A stretch of DNA of 23,137 bases from assembly GCA_002479145.1 (NCBI GenBank), contig DLLX01000005.1, positions 1 to 23,137 on the forward strand, in the 5' to 3' direction. Under the pieces are notes generated by a model, which saw only the letters and a list, made by a program, of their open reading frames with translations, was not told the DNA's origin and did not search any database. Below are positions 7,150 through 15,575 of this stretch, in pieces. The position numbers and the translations under genes were made by a program. Source of the DNA: Prevotella sp. UBA7551 (lineage in GTDB: Bacteria > Bacteroidota > Bacteroidia > Bacteroidales > Bacteroidaceae). The stretch's first letter is position 1. Each line of letters starts with the position of its first letter.

Positions 7150-10100
7150 TTATTCTATTAGGGAGGTCACCTCCACAACTGGTTTCCCTTCTCTCACGTC
7201 CTCATCGGCGAAAGACACCTTTACCATGCGCCGCTCATGGGGCATCAGATGGAAATAATTGTCGCTGTAGAGCACAGGGAGAATCTGCCTGCCATCGCCG
7301 TCTTTGAGGTTCAGGCGAAGCATCAAGGCTGGCGTTTCAGCCTCGTTGGTGACCGCCACCGTACCTTTCCACTCCGTTCCCTCACGCTGAAGTGATTGCT
7401 CCACACCCACCTTAGCTCGCGGAAGCGTGCGCAACGCCTGGAAATTGCCCTCCTCCTGCGAGAGCACATAGTCGTTCAGCGCCACCTGCTCGCCATTCCG
7501 ACGGAGCGAAAGGCGCAGGAAAAACACCTCGGGAAGCGTATTCAGACTGTCCTTACGTGCCGGAAGTACCATCGGAAAGGCATCCACACGTTCGGCAGAC
7601 AGTACGTCAAGCACCTTTTTATCGCCAAACACTTTCTTCCCTTCCTTATTATATAAGGTATAAGAGACCTCCACCGAGTTGGCGTCCACGCCGGAATGGT
7701 TGACCACCTCCACCCTTTTGTCCACAGGGTTGTACAAGACGTGGAGCGGCTCACATGCCTTCTTCACACCAAAGTAGCCGGCCGTGGGGTCAAAATAATA
7801 GTCATAGGTCTGCCAAACCATCGAAGGCCACGTCGGATGACTCATCCACATGAGCAGTCCCATGCCTTTTTGCGAGGTAGCCGCCTCAAACATGGCACGG
7901 TGACCGTCGTAGTTGAGCCACTGTGCCCAAGCCGAAAACTGCTCCATCGAGGCTGCCTTGCCAAAGCACCGCTCCATTTTCTCATTGAAAGAAGCCCCAC
8001 GCTGCGCCCCCTGCATCGTGAAGTCGTGCTGTCCCCATGCCACCCCCTGCGGCCAAAGCTGGTCGGAAGGCAGCATCCTGCGCAAACTCTCGACGTTGGG
8101 AACATTCGGCATGCCCTCCTCGGAGTGGAGCTTGGCGGAGGCGTTGGCAAAGTAATAGCTCACCGGCATGAGCGTATAAGGGCCATGTCCCGACACCCCT
8201 TCGTCGGCCGAACTGGGGATATAACCCAGCTGCGGATGCAGATCAGCAACGCATTGGCGCAATCCTTGGTCGATTGTCGCAGGCGGATAGCCCTCGTTGC
8301 GGCCGCAATAGATGGCGATGGAGGGATGACGGCGAATGCGGAGGACAAAGTCGCGGGCGTTGTCCATAAACATCTCTTCGTCGGCAGGGTCGGGCCCGTC
8401 CCACGGATTGGCCAGCCAGAAGTCCTGCCACACCATCAAACCATAGCGGTCGCAAGCCTCAAAGAACTCCTCATCGCCCGTTTGACCCACCCAATTGCGA
8501 ATCATCGTCATGTTCATGTCGCGATGATAGCGCACGGCAGCGTCATACTCGCGACGGCGGTAGTTGAGGTTGGTCTCCGAAAATCCCCAGTTTCCGCCCA
8601 TCACCATGATGCGCTTGTGGTTGACGAAGAGCTTTAGCGCCGTGTCCATGTCGCGGTATTCCACCTCACGGATGCCCGCCTTGAAATGCACCTCGTCGCC
8701 TCCGGCACTGAACCCGGCATCGTAAAGGAACGGCGCGCCATAGCCGTTGGGCCACCAGAGGCGCATCCTCTGTGCACGAAGTTGTGGAAACTGTACGGGA
8801 CTGAACGCCACATCACGACACTCCAACGGGGCAAGCGTCACTGCTTGCTCAAACTTCAGCGTGCCTATCCATCCACGGATGGTCGTCGTAACCGTCTGCC
8901 GCGAGTTGTTCGTCACGCGGACCACGGGGGTCATCGTCGCCAAGGTGTCGGTTGCTCCCAATACCGTCGTGACGTAGGGGTCGCTCACATGGACATCGTT
9001 TTCCACCGAAAGCCACACGTCATTCCATATTCCGACCTCGCGTCCCGGCGTAGAGGTAATCCAGTCCCAGCCTATCGAGGCATGAAACGTGGGGTTGTCC
9101 ATGCCGAGCACACCGCCATTGATGTCGGTAGTCTGCTCATTCTTCACCTTCACCGCCCCGATGTGCTGGTTCTTGTGTACCCGCACCTCGAGGACATTGT
9201 CCCCCTCAGTGAGATATTGCGTCACGTCAAAGCGACCACGGAGGAAGACTCCGCACACTTTTCCCACACTCTTCCCGTTCACCCAAAGGTCTGCTTTCCA
9301 GTTGACACCGTCCAGATTGAGCATCACCCGCTCCCCATCATGAGGCTGGGCAGCCAGTCTGAAGGTGGTGCGGTACCAGAAATCGCTGTTGAAATAGCTT
9401 TCCGAGATTTGCCGCATCGCATTCCCTATCGTGTTATCGGGCACTGCCCCGTTGTGGATGAAGCTCGTCAGCGCCGTGGCGGGGACAGTAGCGGGCATCC
9501 ACCGGTCATAGCCATCACGCCTTAGCTGCCACCCAGTGTGCAGCGGAAGCCGCTTTCCCACCTGCAGCGGGAGCAACGGCGACGCCACAGGGACCGCCTC
9601 GGCTGTGGGCACGGCGGGACGCCCCCACACTTCCAGCTCCGAAAGCGCATAGACGCCCGCAGCCCCCGGTCGCTCGAGCAGCAACCGGACGTAGCGCGCG
9701 GTCGCCTTGCAGGCTATCTCCTCCTGTTGGCGACCGTCGTCCGTACCGAGTGGGGACACGTCGTGCCACGACTGCGCATCGTCCGATGCCTGAATGCACC
9801 CCAACACGGCGGGATGCAACCACGACAGGCGCACCTTGTCGAGCGCAACCCGCCGGCCAAGGTCCACGGCTATCCACTGCCGAAGCGGCTTTTCCTCCTG
9901 CGCGCGAGTCTTTCCCTCCGCCATCCATGCGCTGGTGAAGTGGTTGCTGGGCAGCATTCCGCGCTCATCGCCGGTGAAGATGCACTCATACAGCCGCCAA
10001 TAGGCGCAACCTTTCATCTTCAGGCGTATGCGCAAGTGGGCGTAGTTGCCCTCTGTCAGTGGGATGGCCACATCCATCAGGCGCAACGGAAGCCGCTCCA

Positions 10101-10686
10101 CGGCCTCTTGCTTGTTGGGGTCAGAGGCTGCCGTCTGCCGTGTGGGCTTTCCGGGAAGCCCGTTTCCGCGCAGCGCGCCCACCTCATGCCATGCCATGCC
10201 GTCGCCGGAAGCCTCAACGGCTACCTCATATCCCCCATCGACAAGCTCCTCGCGATAAGCCGCCCAAGCATTGAGGCGCAGCTCATGGGTTGCCACGCTC
10301 ATGCCCGTCCAGTCGTACTGGATGAAGGCATCGTCACCCATGACATACACACTCGTCACGGTGTTGCCGTCAAATGTCTTCTCTCTGTCGCGGAGCGAAA
10401 GCACTCCGTCGCTGGTTGTGACGCAAACGCGTGCCGGCTCCTCTCGTGCGACAATTCCGTCGGTGGCGAGTTGTGCCGTCAGATTGTAGTCAATGGACGA
10501 TGATGCCCATGCGGCACGCATCCAAGCCTGGTTGGCATAGCCATTGGGAAGGGCTCGCTGCGGGATGAAAGCCTCGCTCTTGCGCCCCGGATACTGTCCG
10601 ATGCCGCGCGTCTTGTCGCCGTCGGCCTTCGCCAATACGCAGAAAAGCATCAAGGGCAGCAATGCCCATAGTTTTTTGTTCATCAT
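7150..10686 (-). CDS. Secreted glycoside hydrolase family 2 protein with discoidin-like domains
   Basis: A signal peptide (MMNKKLWALLPLMLFCVLAKA) leads a 1178-residue protein. Residues 60-240 resemble a discoidin-like beta domain, and 250-356 are a clearer F5/8 type C module ending YALSELEVWG. Then come the GH2 sugar-binding jelly roll (about 380-560, with WYRTTFRL, NLDGVNWKADLWVNG and the segment FDVTQYLTEGDNVLEVRV), an Ig-like domain, a TIM barrel from about 690 and C-terminal beta domains. The probable acid/base is Glu798 in CGRNEGYPP; the nucleophile is probably Glu856 or Glu857 in LHSEEGMP. The overall pattern is closer to the exo-glucosaminidase/mannosidase side of GH2 than to LacZ, but the substrate cannot be read. 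An esterase gene lies upstream on the same strand. No SusC/SusD pair is in the window. The first ATG is chosen; the second one follows directly. Confidence 0.9.
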   Translation of the reverse strand: MMNKKLWALLPLMLFCVLAKADGDKTRGIGQYPGRKSEAFIPQRALPNGYANQAWMRAAWASSSIDYNLTAQLATDGIVAREEPARVCVTTSDGVLSLRDREKTFDGNTVTSVYVMGDDAFIQYDWTGMSVATHELRLNAWAAYREELVDGGYEVAVEASGDGMAWHEVGALRGNGLPGKPTRQTAASDPNKQEAVERLPLRLMDVAIPLTEGNYAHLRIRLKMKGCAYWRLYECIFTGDERGMLPSNHFTSAWMAEGKTRAQEEKPLRQWIAVDLGRRVALDKVRLSWLHPAVLGCIQASDDAQSWHDVSPLGTDDGRQQEEIACKATARYVRLLLERPGAAGVYALSELEVWGRPAVPTAEAVPVASPLLPLQVGKRLPLHTGWQLRRDGYDRWMPATVPATALTSFIHNGAVPDNTIGNAMRQISESYFNSDFWYRTTFRLAAQPHDGERVMLNLDGVNWKADLWVNGKSVGKVCGVFLRGRFDVTQYLTEGDNVLEVRVHKNQHIGAVKVKNEQTTDINGGVLGMDNPTFHASIGWDWITSTPGREVGIWNDVWLSVENDVHVSDPYVTTVLGATDTLATMTPVVRVTNNSRQTVTTTIRGWIGTLKFEQAVTLAPLECRDVAFSPVQFPQLRAQRMRLWWPNGYGAPFLYDAGFSAGGDEVHFKAGIREVEYRDMDTALKLFVNHKRIMVMGGNWGFSETNLNYRRREYDAAVRYHRDMNMTMIRNWVGQTGDEEFFEACDRYGLMVWQDFWLANPWDGPDPADEEMFMDNARDFVLRIRRHPSIAIYCGRNEGYPPATIDQGLRQCVADLHPQLGYIPSSADEGVSGHGPYTLMPVSYYFANASAKLHSEEGMPNVPNVESLRRMLPSDQLWPQGVAWGQHDFTMQGAQRGASFNEKMERCFGKAASMEQFSAWAQWLNYDGHRAMFEAATSQKGMGLLMWMSHPTWPSMVWQTYDYYFDPTAGYFGVKKACEPLHVLYNPVDKRVEVVNHSGVDANSVEVSYTLYNKEGKKVFGDKKVLDVLSAERVDAFPMVLPARKDSLNTLPEVFFLRLSLRRNGEQVALNDYVLSQEEGNFQALRTLPRAKVGVEQSLQREGTEWKGTVAVTNEAETPALMLRLNLKDGDGRQILPVLYSDNYFHLMPHERRMVKVSFADEDVREGKPVVEVTSLIE

Positions 10687-10783
10687 AAGAATCCTAAAGA
10701 ATTGTTGGGATAAAAAAGTTGGTTGTCGTTGACAAGGGCACTTCCATGTGCCTCAAGGGAAAAATTGAAGAAAATAAAGCGTA

Positions 10784-10891
10784 TAACATACTGATAATCA
10801 ACGTGTTGTAATATAGCCCAAAAAGCACTGCAATATAGCCCCTATTACACGACAATACCACCCCTATTACACAACGATAGAGGTGGTATTG
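10784..10891 (-). repeat. 22-bp-periodic intergenic element upstream of the GH2 gene
   Basis: On the plus strand, units begin at 10817, 10839 and 10861, each opening CCC and exactly 22 bp apart. The second and third share CCCCTATTACAC. Beside them lies CTGATAATCAACGTGTTG (10791-10808). Read in the direction of the GH2 gene, 10842-10784 aligns without gaps over 59 positions with 18723-18781 upstream of fucP; I count 38 identities by eye. The element fills part of the 279-bp gap between the esterase stop and the GH2 start. I found no TAnnTTTG promoter for GH2 in this gap. Confidence 0.7.
10853..10891. repeat. 15-bp inverted repeat inside the intergenic element
   Basis: CAATACCACCCCTAT (10853-10867) pairs with ATAGAGGTGGTATTG (10877-10891) around a 9-nt loop, with one mismatch. 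No U-run follows on either strand, so it is not a classical terminator. It could stabilise or process an esterase-GH2 transcript. Confidence 0.65.
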
Positions 10892-10965
10892 CAATCCAAT
10901 ATCAAACCTACTGCGCCACGGCGGCATCTCACCGGTAAAAACGTAGCGTCCACCCATGCCTCGGA

Positions 10966-11790
10966 TCAGAAATCCTTCAGCCACGCCTTGAGGTCCATCA
11001 TCATCTCCTCATGGAAGCGGAAGCCTATCTTGCTTCCCCATCCATGGCCGCCGCTGGGGTAAACATGGAGCGACGCGGGTACATCATTCTTGTACATCTC
11101 GACGTAATAGTTCACGCCATTGATAGGCGACACCGTGTCATCATCGTCACACAGGGCGATGAAAGCGCGGGGCGTGACGCGCGACACGTGCAAATCGGCA
11201 CTATATTTCTTCTGTTCCTTCTTCGAAGCGTGCTTTCCGAGGAGGGCTCTCTGGCTTCCCTCGTGGGTCACACCTTCCGTCATGGTGATGACGGGGTAGA
11301 AAAGGATCTGGAAATCGGGCTTGGCGTCGCCCGTAGCCGACGTGGCCACCATGGCCGCAAGGTGTCCTCCGGCCGAGAATCCCATCACTCCCACGTCGTT
11401 GCGGCTCACCTTCCACGACGCGGCATTGAGTCTCACGAGGCGCAATGCCTGCTCGGCATCCTCCACAGGCACCTCGGGATTGCCGTTGGGCATGCGGTAT
11501 TTCAGCACAATGGCGGCTATGCCCTGGTTCTGGAAGTACTCCGCCCAGTCGTAACCTTCCTTCTCCATCGAGAGCGATGTGTAGCCTCCGCCCGGGCAAA
11601 TGACCACAGCGCGGCCCGTTGCCTCCTTGCTGGAGGGCAGATATACCCTCACCTTGGCGGTGTCCTGCTTGTCACCGTTGCTGTGGGGCGGCTTACCATT
11701 ATAAAGATTGGCATCAAAGACGGCCTGTGCCTGGGCACCCAAGGCCAACAGGACAGTCCCGGCAGCGAGAAAAAACTTTTTGAGTGTCAT
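10966..11790 (-). CDS. Secreted alpha/beta-hydrolase esterase (BD-FAE / acetyl-xylan-esterase-like)
   Basis: The 274-residue product begins with a signal peptide (MTLKKFFLAAGTVLLALGAQAQA) and is exported. It has the carbohydrate-esterase version of the alpha/beta-hydrolase fold: oxyanion segment VVICPGGGYTSLS (62-74), nucleophile elbow GFSAGG (137-142, Ser139), acid in CDDDDTVSP (about Asp218) and histidine in GGHGWG (His249). Such enzymes remove acetyl or related acyl groups from plant or host glycans, often to open them for glycosidases; here the GH2 gene lies next on the same strand. The open frame extends upstream to 11862, but I place the start at 11790 because the signal peptide begins there. 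The substrate is inferred only at the level of 'acylated glycan'. Confidence 0.88.
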   Translation of the reverse strand: MTLKKFFLAAGTVLLALGAQAQAVFDANLYNGKPPHSNGDKQDTAKVRVYLPSSKEATGRAVVICPGGGYTSLSMEKEGYDWAEYFQNQGIAAIVLKYRMPNGNPEVPVEDAEQALRLVRLNAASWKVSRNDVGVMGFSAGGHLAAMVATSATGDAKPDFQILFYPVITMTEGVTHEGSQRALLGKHASKKEQKKYSADLHVSRVTPRAFIALCDDDDTVSPINGVNYYVEMYKNDVPASLHVYPSGGHGWGSKIGFRFHEEMMMDLKAWLKDF

Positions 11791-11881
11791 TTCCGTTAAG
11801 TTGTTTATGTGTGCAAAGACAAGCCATGACGACCACCAAAGGAGCACATCCCGATGGCGCATCCAACCGTTGCCTTTTGTG

Positions 11882-11889
11882 CAAAGTTA
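11882..11889 (-). promoter_or_regulatory. -7 promoter element of the esterase gene
   Basis: The minus strand reads TAACTTTG, an exact TAnnTTTG. A TTTG lies at 11916-11913, though its 23-bp spacing is longer than usual. The leader to the start at 11790 would be about 85 nt. Confidence 0.55.
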
Positions 11890-11932
11890 AGAAAAAACAT
11901 GCTTTCTCAGCTCAAATGTTTAGAGATTTTAG

Positions 11933-11940
11933 TAAATTTG
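11933..11940 (+). promoter_or_regulatory. -7 promoter element of the Nudix-led operon
   Basis: TAAATTTG matches TAnnTTTG exactly. It is the only good candidate ahead of the 12053-18565 gene run and would give a leader of about 105 nt. It lies back to back with the esterase promoter, so the two -33 regions fall in the same 43 bp. Confidence 0.55.
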
Positions 11941-12052
11941 CAAGCTGTAAACAACCCACCTCCCCTGGCTAAAGGTATTTTAATGATTTGCCATCGCCCT
12001 TTTAACAGCATCCCAAGGGCAGCACGGCGGGGCTGGAAACAATAGCGAAAAG

Positions 12053-12589
12053 ATGCAAATGTTAGAGAAATTCCGCTACTGTCCCGCATGCGGCAGCAAG
12101 CACTTTGAAGAGAATACAACCAAGAGCAGACGTTGCCGCAACTGCGGATTTGAGTATTTCCTCAATCCGAGCAGCGCAACGGCAGCCTTTATTCTCAACG
12201 AGCGCGGCCAGTTGCTCGTCGAACGGCGCAAGGAAGAACCCGGAAGGGGCACGCTTGACCTGCCCGGCGGCTTCTGCGACACGGCCGAAAGCCTGGAAGA
12301 AGGACTGGCAAGGGAGATACTGGAGGAGACGGGACTGAGGCTGAAATCCACTCCTGAGTATCTCTTCTCCATTCCCAACAACTACCGCTACAGTGGCGTG
12401 GACGTACCCACGTTGGACGCTTTCTTTCTCCTTCGCGTTGCGGGCGACGTGCAAGCCGTGGCGGGCGACGATGCGGCAGAGCTGATGTGGATTCCCCTCG
12501 CCGACATCCATACCGAGCAGTTCGGCCTCCGCTCCATCCGCCGCGCACTCCATCGGTTCATCGAGACCTACCAGGCGGACGACAAATAG
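12053..12589 (+). CDS. Nudix hydrolase with N-terminal zinc ribbon
   Basis: The 178-residue protein has a zinc ribbon with Cys10, Cys13, Cys28 and Cys31 (CPACG and CRNCG) and a complete Nudix box at 73-95: GFCDTAE, seven residues, then REILEETGL, which fits GX5EX7REUXEEXGU. Such proteins cleave nucleoside-diphosphate-linked compounds with Mg2+. The zinc ribbon resembles that of NudC-type (NADH/RNA-cap) hydrolases, but the protein lacks their large N-terminal domain, so the substrate is open. The gene is first in a run of six same-strand genes and lies 20 bp before the next. A nucleotide-sugar or nucleotide-clearing role in that run is possible but unproven. A start at the second ATG (12059) is also possible. 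Confidence 0.88.
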   Translation: MQMLEKFRYCPACGSKHFEENTTKSRRCRNCGFEYFLNPSSATAAFILNERGQLLVERRKEEPGRGTLDLPGGFCDTAESLEEGLAREILEETGLRLKSTPEYLFSIPNNYRYSGVDVPTLDAFFLLRVAGDVQAVAGDDAAELMWIPLADIHTEQFGLRSIRRALHRFIETYQADDK

Positions 12590-12609
12590 GGATTGCAACA
12601 GCATTGGTT

Positions 12610-14436
12610 ATGATGTTTTGTCTCCAAAGAATCACCCGCCTTCTCTCCCTCGTTGCAACGCCCTTGTGGCGCAACGCGGGTTTCTTTGCGTTCATGTATG
12701 TGCTCGGCGTGCTCGTGAACGTGAGTGAACTGCCTGACGAACCCAACGCCACGCTCTACGGCAACCTATGGCTTGAGCTGCTGCTGGACCTCTATCTGGT
12801 TTGCGTCGTGCTCACCCTGCTTCCCCTCCGCCTACGAAAATGGGTTAAAGGGGTGCTCGCTCTCCTTGCCTATGTGGTCGCCACAGCCGATGTGTTCTGC
12901 TTTTGGAAATTTGGATCTCCCCTCACTCCCACCATGTTGTTGCTCGTCGGCGAGACCAACAGCAACGAGGCGGGTGAGTTTCTGAGCACCTACATCAACG
13001 CCGACGTGCTCCTCTCGCCCGTGGGATGGGTGCTGCTGACCGCCCTTCTGCAGGCTGCCACCGCCCTTGTGCTGCCTCTTTTGCGTCGGCGAAGGGGGCA
13101 ATGGCTTTCCGGCATCGACAAGACGGCAGGACGATTCCGCCCCTGGTTGGGCGCGATGCTGCTTCCCCTGCTTCTCTGGAGCGCCGTCGCTTCATGGCAC
13201 AACAAGCGCGAGATGGTGACAATGTTCTCCCAACCGACCATCGGAGGGGTTGAACATGAGCTGACACGCAAGGACTGTGCGCAGTTCTACCTGCCCATAT
13301 ACCGACTGGCGTTCAGCATTTTCTCCAACGAATTGGCCTCCCGTCAGGTCGAGAAACTGATTGAGGCCAAGGACCATCTGCGCATAAATGGCTGCTCATA
13401 CCGCGTGCCCAACATCGTATTGATTATCGGTGAGAGCTACGGCAAGCACCATTCGCAGCAGTATGGCTACTTCATGCCCACCACGCCAAGGCAGCTGAAG
13501 TGGGAGAAGACGGGGCAACTGGTGCCCTTCACGGACGTGGTGGCACCGTGGAACCTGACGAGCTTCGTCTTCAAAAACCTTTTTTCTATGCACGTCGTCG
13601 GCCAAAAGGGCGAGTGGTGCGACTACCCTCTCTTTCCCGAACTGTTCCGAAAGGCGGGCTATCACACCACGTTCATCACCAATCAGTTTCTCCCCAAGGC
13701 CAAGGAAGCGGTCTATGACTTCAGCGGAGGCTTCTTCCTGAACCATCCGGAGCTGTCGGAAGCGATGTTCGACACGCGCAACACACGAACCTTCCCCTAC
13801 GACGAGGGCTTGCTGTCGGAGTACGACAACCGGCTGAAAAAGGCCAACACGGACCACAACCTCATCATATTCCACCTCATGGGGCAGCATGTCAATTACC
13901 GATTGCGCTACCCCGAGGGACGAGACCACTTCCATGCCGACGACTACAAGGCCAAACGGCCCGAGCTGGGGCACTACCAGCGGCGCGTTCTGTCCGAATA
14001 TGACAACGCGGTGCTCTACAACGACAGCATCGTTGACCAGATCGTGCGCCGCTTTGCCGGCGAGGACGCGGTCGTTATCTACGTCCCCGACCACGGCGAG
14101 GAGTGCTTCGAGGGCACGCGAGGGTTCATCTGCCGCAACCATAGCGCGGCCATCGACTACGACTTGGCGCGCTACGAGTTTGAGATTCCGTTCTGGATAT
14201 GGTGCTCCAAGACCTTCATCGCCCGCCATCACGACCTCTACGAGCAGATCAAGGCGGCCCGGAAGCGCAGGCTGATGACCGACGCGCTGCCCCATACCCT
14301 GCTCTACCTCGCGGGAATCGACGCGCCAAGCTACCACCAACAGTACGACGTGCTATCGCCGAAGTATCAGGAACGGCGGCCACGTCTGCTGAAAAACCAA
14401 GCCGACTACGACCTTTTGAGAAGTAAAAAGCAATGA
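12610..14436 (+). CDS. Phosphoethanolamine-transferase-like membrane sulfatase-fold protein
   Basis: This 608-residue inner-membrane protein has about five N-terminal membrane segments (near 23-39, 54-73, 80-98, 132-157, 178-195) and a periplasmic alkaline-phosphatase/sulfatase-fold domain. The ETNSNEAGEFL segment after the third helix is typical of EptA-type lipid A phosphoethanolamine transferases. Likely metal and catalytic residues are Glu275 in IGESYG, nucleophile Thr317 in NLTSFVFKNLFS, Asp494-His495 in PDHGEE and His511. It probably moves phosphoethanolamine or a similar headgroup from phospholipid to an envelope glycolipid; the acceptor is unknown. The open frame reaches back to 12487 inside the Nudix gene, but the ATG at 12610, 20 bp after that gene, gives a normal start. 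It overlaps the next gene by 4 bp. Confidence 0.87.
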   Translation: MMFCLQRITRLLSLVATPLWRNAGFFAFMYVLGVLVNVSELPDEPNATLYGNLWLELLLDLYLVCVVLTLLPLRLRKWVKGVLALLAYVVATADVFCFWKFGSPLTPTMLLLVGETNSNEAGEFLSTYINADVLLSPVGWVLLTALLQAATALVLPLLRRRRGQWLSGIDKTAGRFRPWLGAMLLPLLLWSAVASWHNKREMVTMFSQPTIGGVEHELTRKDCAQFYLPIYRLAFSIFSNELASRQVEKLIEAKDHLRINGCSYRVPNIVLIIGESYGKHHSQQYGYFMPTTPRQLKWEKTGQLVPFTDVVAPWNLTSFVFKNLFSMHVVGQKGEWCDYPLFPELFRKAGYHTTFITNQFLPKAKEAVYDFSGGFFLNHPELSEAMFDTRNTRTFPYDEGLLSEYDNRLKKANTDHNLIIFHLMGQHVNYRLRYPEGRDHFHADDYKAKRPELGHYQRRVLSEYDNAVLYNDSIVDQIVRRFAGEDAVVIYVPDHGEECFEGTRGFICRNHSAAIDYDLARYEFEIPFWIWCSKTFIARHHDLYEQIKAARKRRLMTDALPHTLLYLAGIDAPSYHQQYDVLSPKYQERRPRLLKNQADYDLLRSKKQ

Positions 14437-15575
14437 ACAGTCCGCACCTTACAGCCTGCAAGGGACTATTGGGGCGCACCGAATGTCAGGCACTTCGGGG
14501 CTTGGCCATCCTCGGCATCGCCCTTCACAACTACTGCCACTGGCTGGGTCCGGCGGTGAAAGAGAACGAATACCAGTTCTTCCACGCCAACGTGGAGGGG
14601 CTGAAGCACGTCCTTGCCAGCCCCGACGGGCTGCTTCCCGTCCACCTCCTTTCTTTCTTCGGTCACTATGGCGTGCCCGTCTTCCTCTTTTTGAGTGCCT
14701 ACGGGCTGACCATGAAGTATGAGCAGTCCCTTGATGCCACCGCCTCGCCACGACAAAAGGATGCCCGTGCGGGGGCATTCATCCGCTATCACTTTCTCAA
14801 ACTCTTCCGTATGATGATCGTGGGATTCGTCGCTTTCACGATGATCGACGCCATCACACCGGGCCAACACGCCTATCAGGTCATGGATATCGTGGCACAA
14901 ATGGGAATGTTCAACAACCTCCTGCCCTCCCCCGACCGCATCATCTGGCCGGGACCCTACTGGTTTTTCGGCCTGATGCTGCAACTTTACATCGTCTATC
15001 GGCTGCTCTTGTTCCGCCGCCACTGGTCGGTCACGGTGGCACTGATGCTCGTCTGCACCGTCATACAGCTTTGCTGCGGGCCGGAAAGCGAGGCGTTGAA
15101 CCGCTGGAGGTATAATTTTGTGGGGGGAATGCTGCCCTTTGGCGCAGGATTGCTGTACGTACGCTACGGCAGGAGGCTGACTTCGTGGCGCGACGAAGTG
15201 GGGCACATGCGCTTCGACACGCTCCATCTCCTCGTCGCCTCGGTGCTCATCCTCGTGCTCAGCACCCATTATGTGGGCTGGTACTTCGTGCCTTTGTGCG
15301 TCTGCTCGGCCTCCATCGCCTGCGTCCGCATTGTGATGGCGACGCGATGGCTGTCGGTCGCCGCTAAGGTCCTGACTTGGACGGGGTCAGTGAGTGCCGC
15401 CCTTTTTGTCTGTCACCCCATCAGTCGCAAAATATTCATCCCCATCTCACGCCACGGCGACGTCTATACCGGCTTGCTGCTCTACGCCATTGCCTCGATT
15501 TGTCTGGCCTGGCTGTTCGCCCAGGTGATGCGCAAGATACCCCGTCCCACTCTAAAGACACCCCAAGAGCCATGA
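14433..15575 (+). CDS. Acyltransferase family 3 membrane protein (first copy)
   Basis: A 380-residue, multi-helix membrane protein of the acyltransferase-3 (PF01757) family, whose members O-acetylate or O-acylate sugars of envelope polymers. The first helix has the family signature LRGLAILGIALHNYCHW with Arg22 and His32. Later segments VPVFLFLSAYGLTMKYEQ and GPYWFFGLMLQLYIVYRLLLF fit the family, as does the helix pattern to the C-terminus. Its ATG overlaps the stop of the phospho-transferase gene (ATGA), and its own stop overlaps the next gene in the same way, so translation is probably coupled. The acyl group and the sugar acceptor cannot be read from sequence. Confidence 0.87.
   Translation: MNSPHLTACKGLLGRTECQALRGLAILGIALHNYCHWLGPAVKENEYQFFHANVEGLKHVLASPDGLLPVHLLSFFGHYGVPVFLFLSAYGLTMKYEQSLDATASPRQKDARAGAFIRYHFLKLFRMMIVGFVAFTMIDAITPGQHAYQVMDIVAQMGMFNNLLPSPDRIIWPGPYWFFGLMLQLYIVYRLLLFRRHWSVTVALMLVCTVIQLCCGPESEALNRWRYNFVGGMLPFGAGLLYVRYGRRLTSWRDEVGHMRFDTLHLLVASVLILVLSTHYVGWYFVPLCVCSASIACVRIVMATRWLSVAAKVLTWTGSVSAALFVCHPISRKIFIPISRHGDVYTGLLLYAIASICLAWLFAQVMRKIPRPTLKTPQEP

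Noticed and set aside
9538..10503. 321-codon plus-strand frame, and similar ones at 7696-8637 and 8686-9525
   Set aside because: All are antisense to the GH2 gene and resemble no protein family.
11791..11862. Upstream extension of the esterase
   Set aside because: It would place 24 residues ahead of a clear signal peptide; the start at 11790 is preferred.
12487..12609. N-terminal extension of the phospho-transferase gene
   Set aside because: The extra 41 residues overlap the Nudix gene, are rich in Pro and Arg, and do not fit the membrane start of the family; the ATG at 12610 is better.
13396..14340. 314-codon open frame on the minus strand
   Set aside because: Antisense to the phosphoethanolamine-transferase-like gene, with no family resemblance.
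15377..15571. Upstream extension of the second acyltransferase
   Set aside because: It overlaps the first acyltransferase in another frame; the ATGA junction at 15572 is the natural start.
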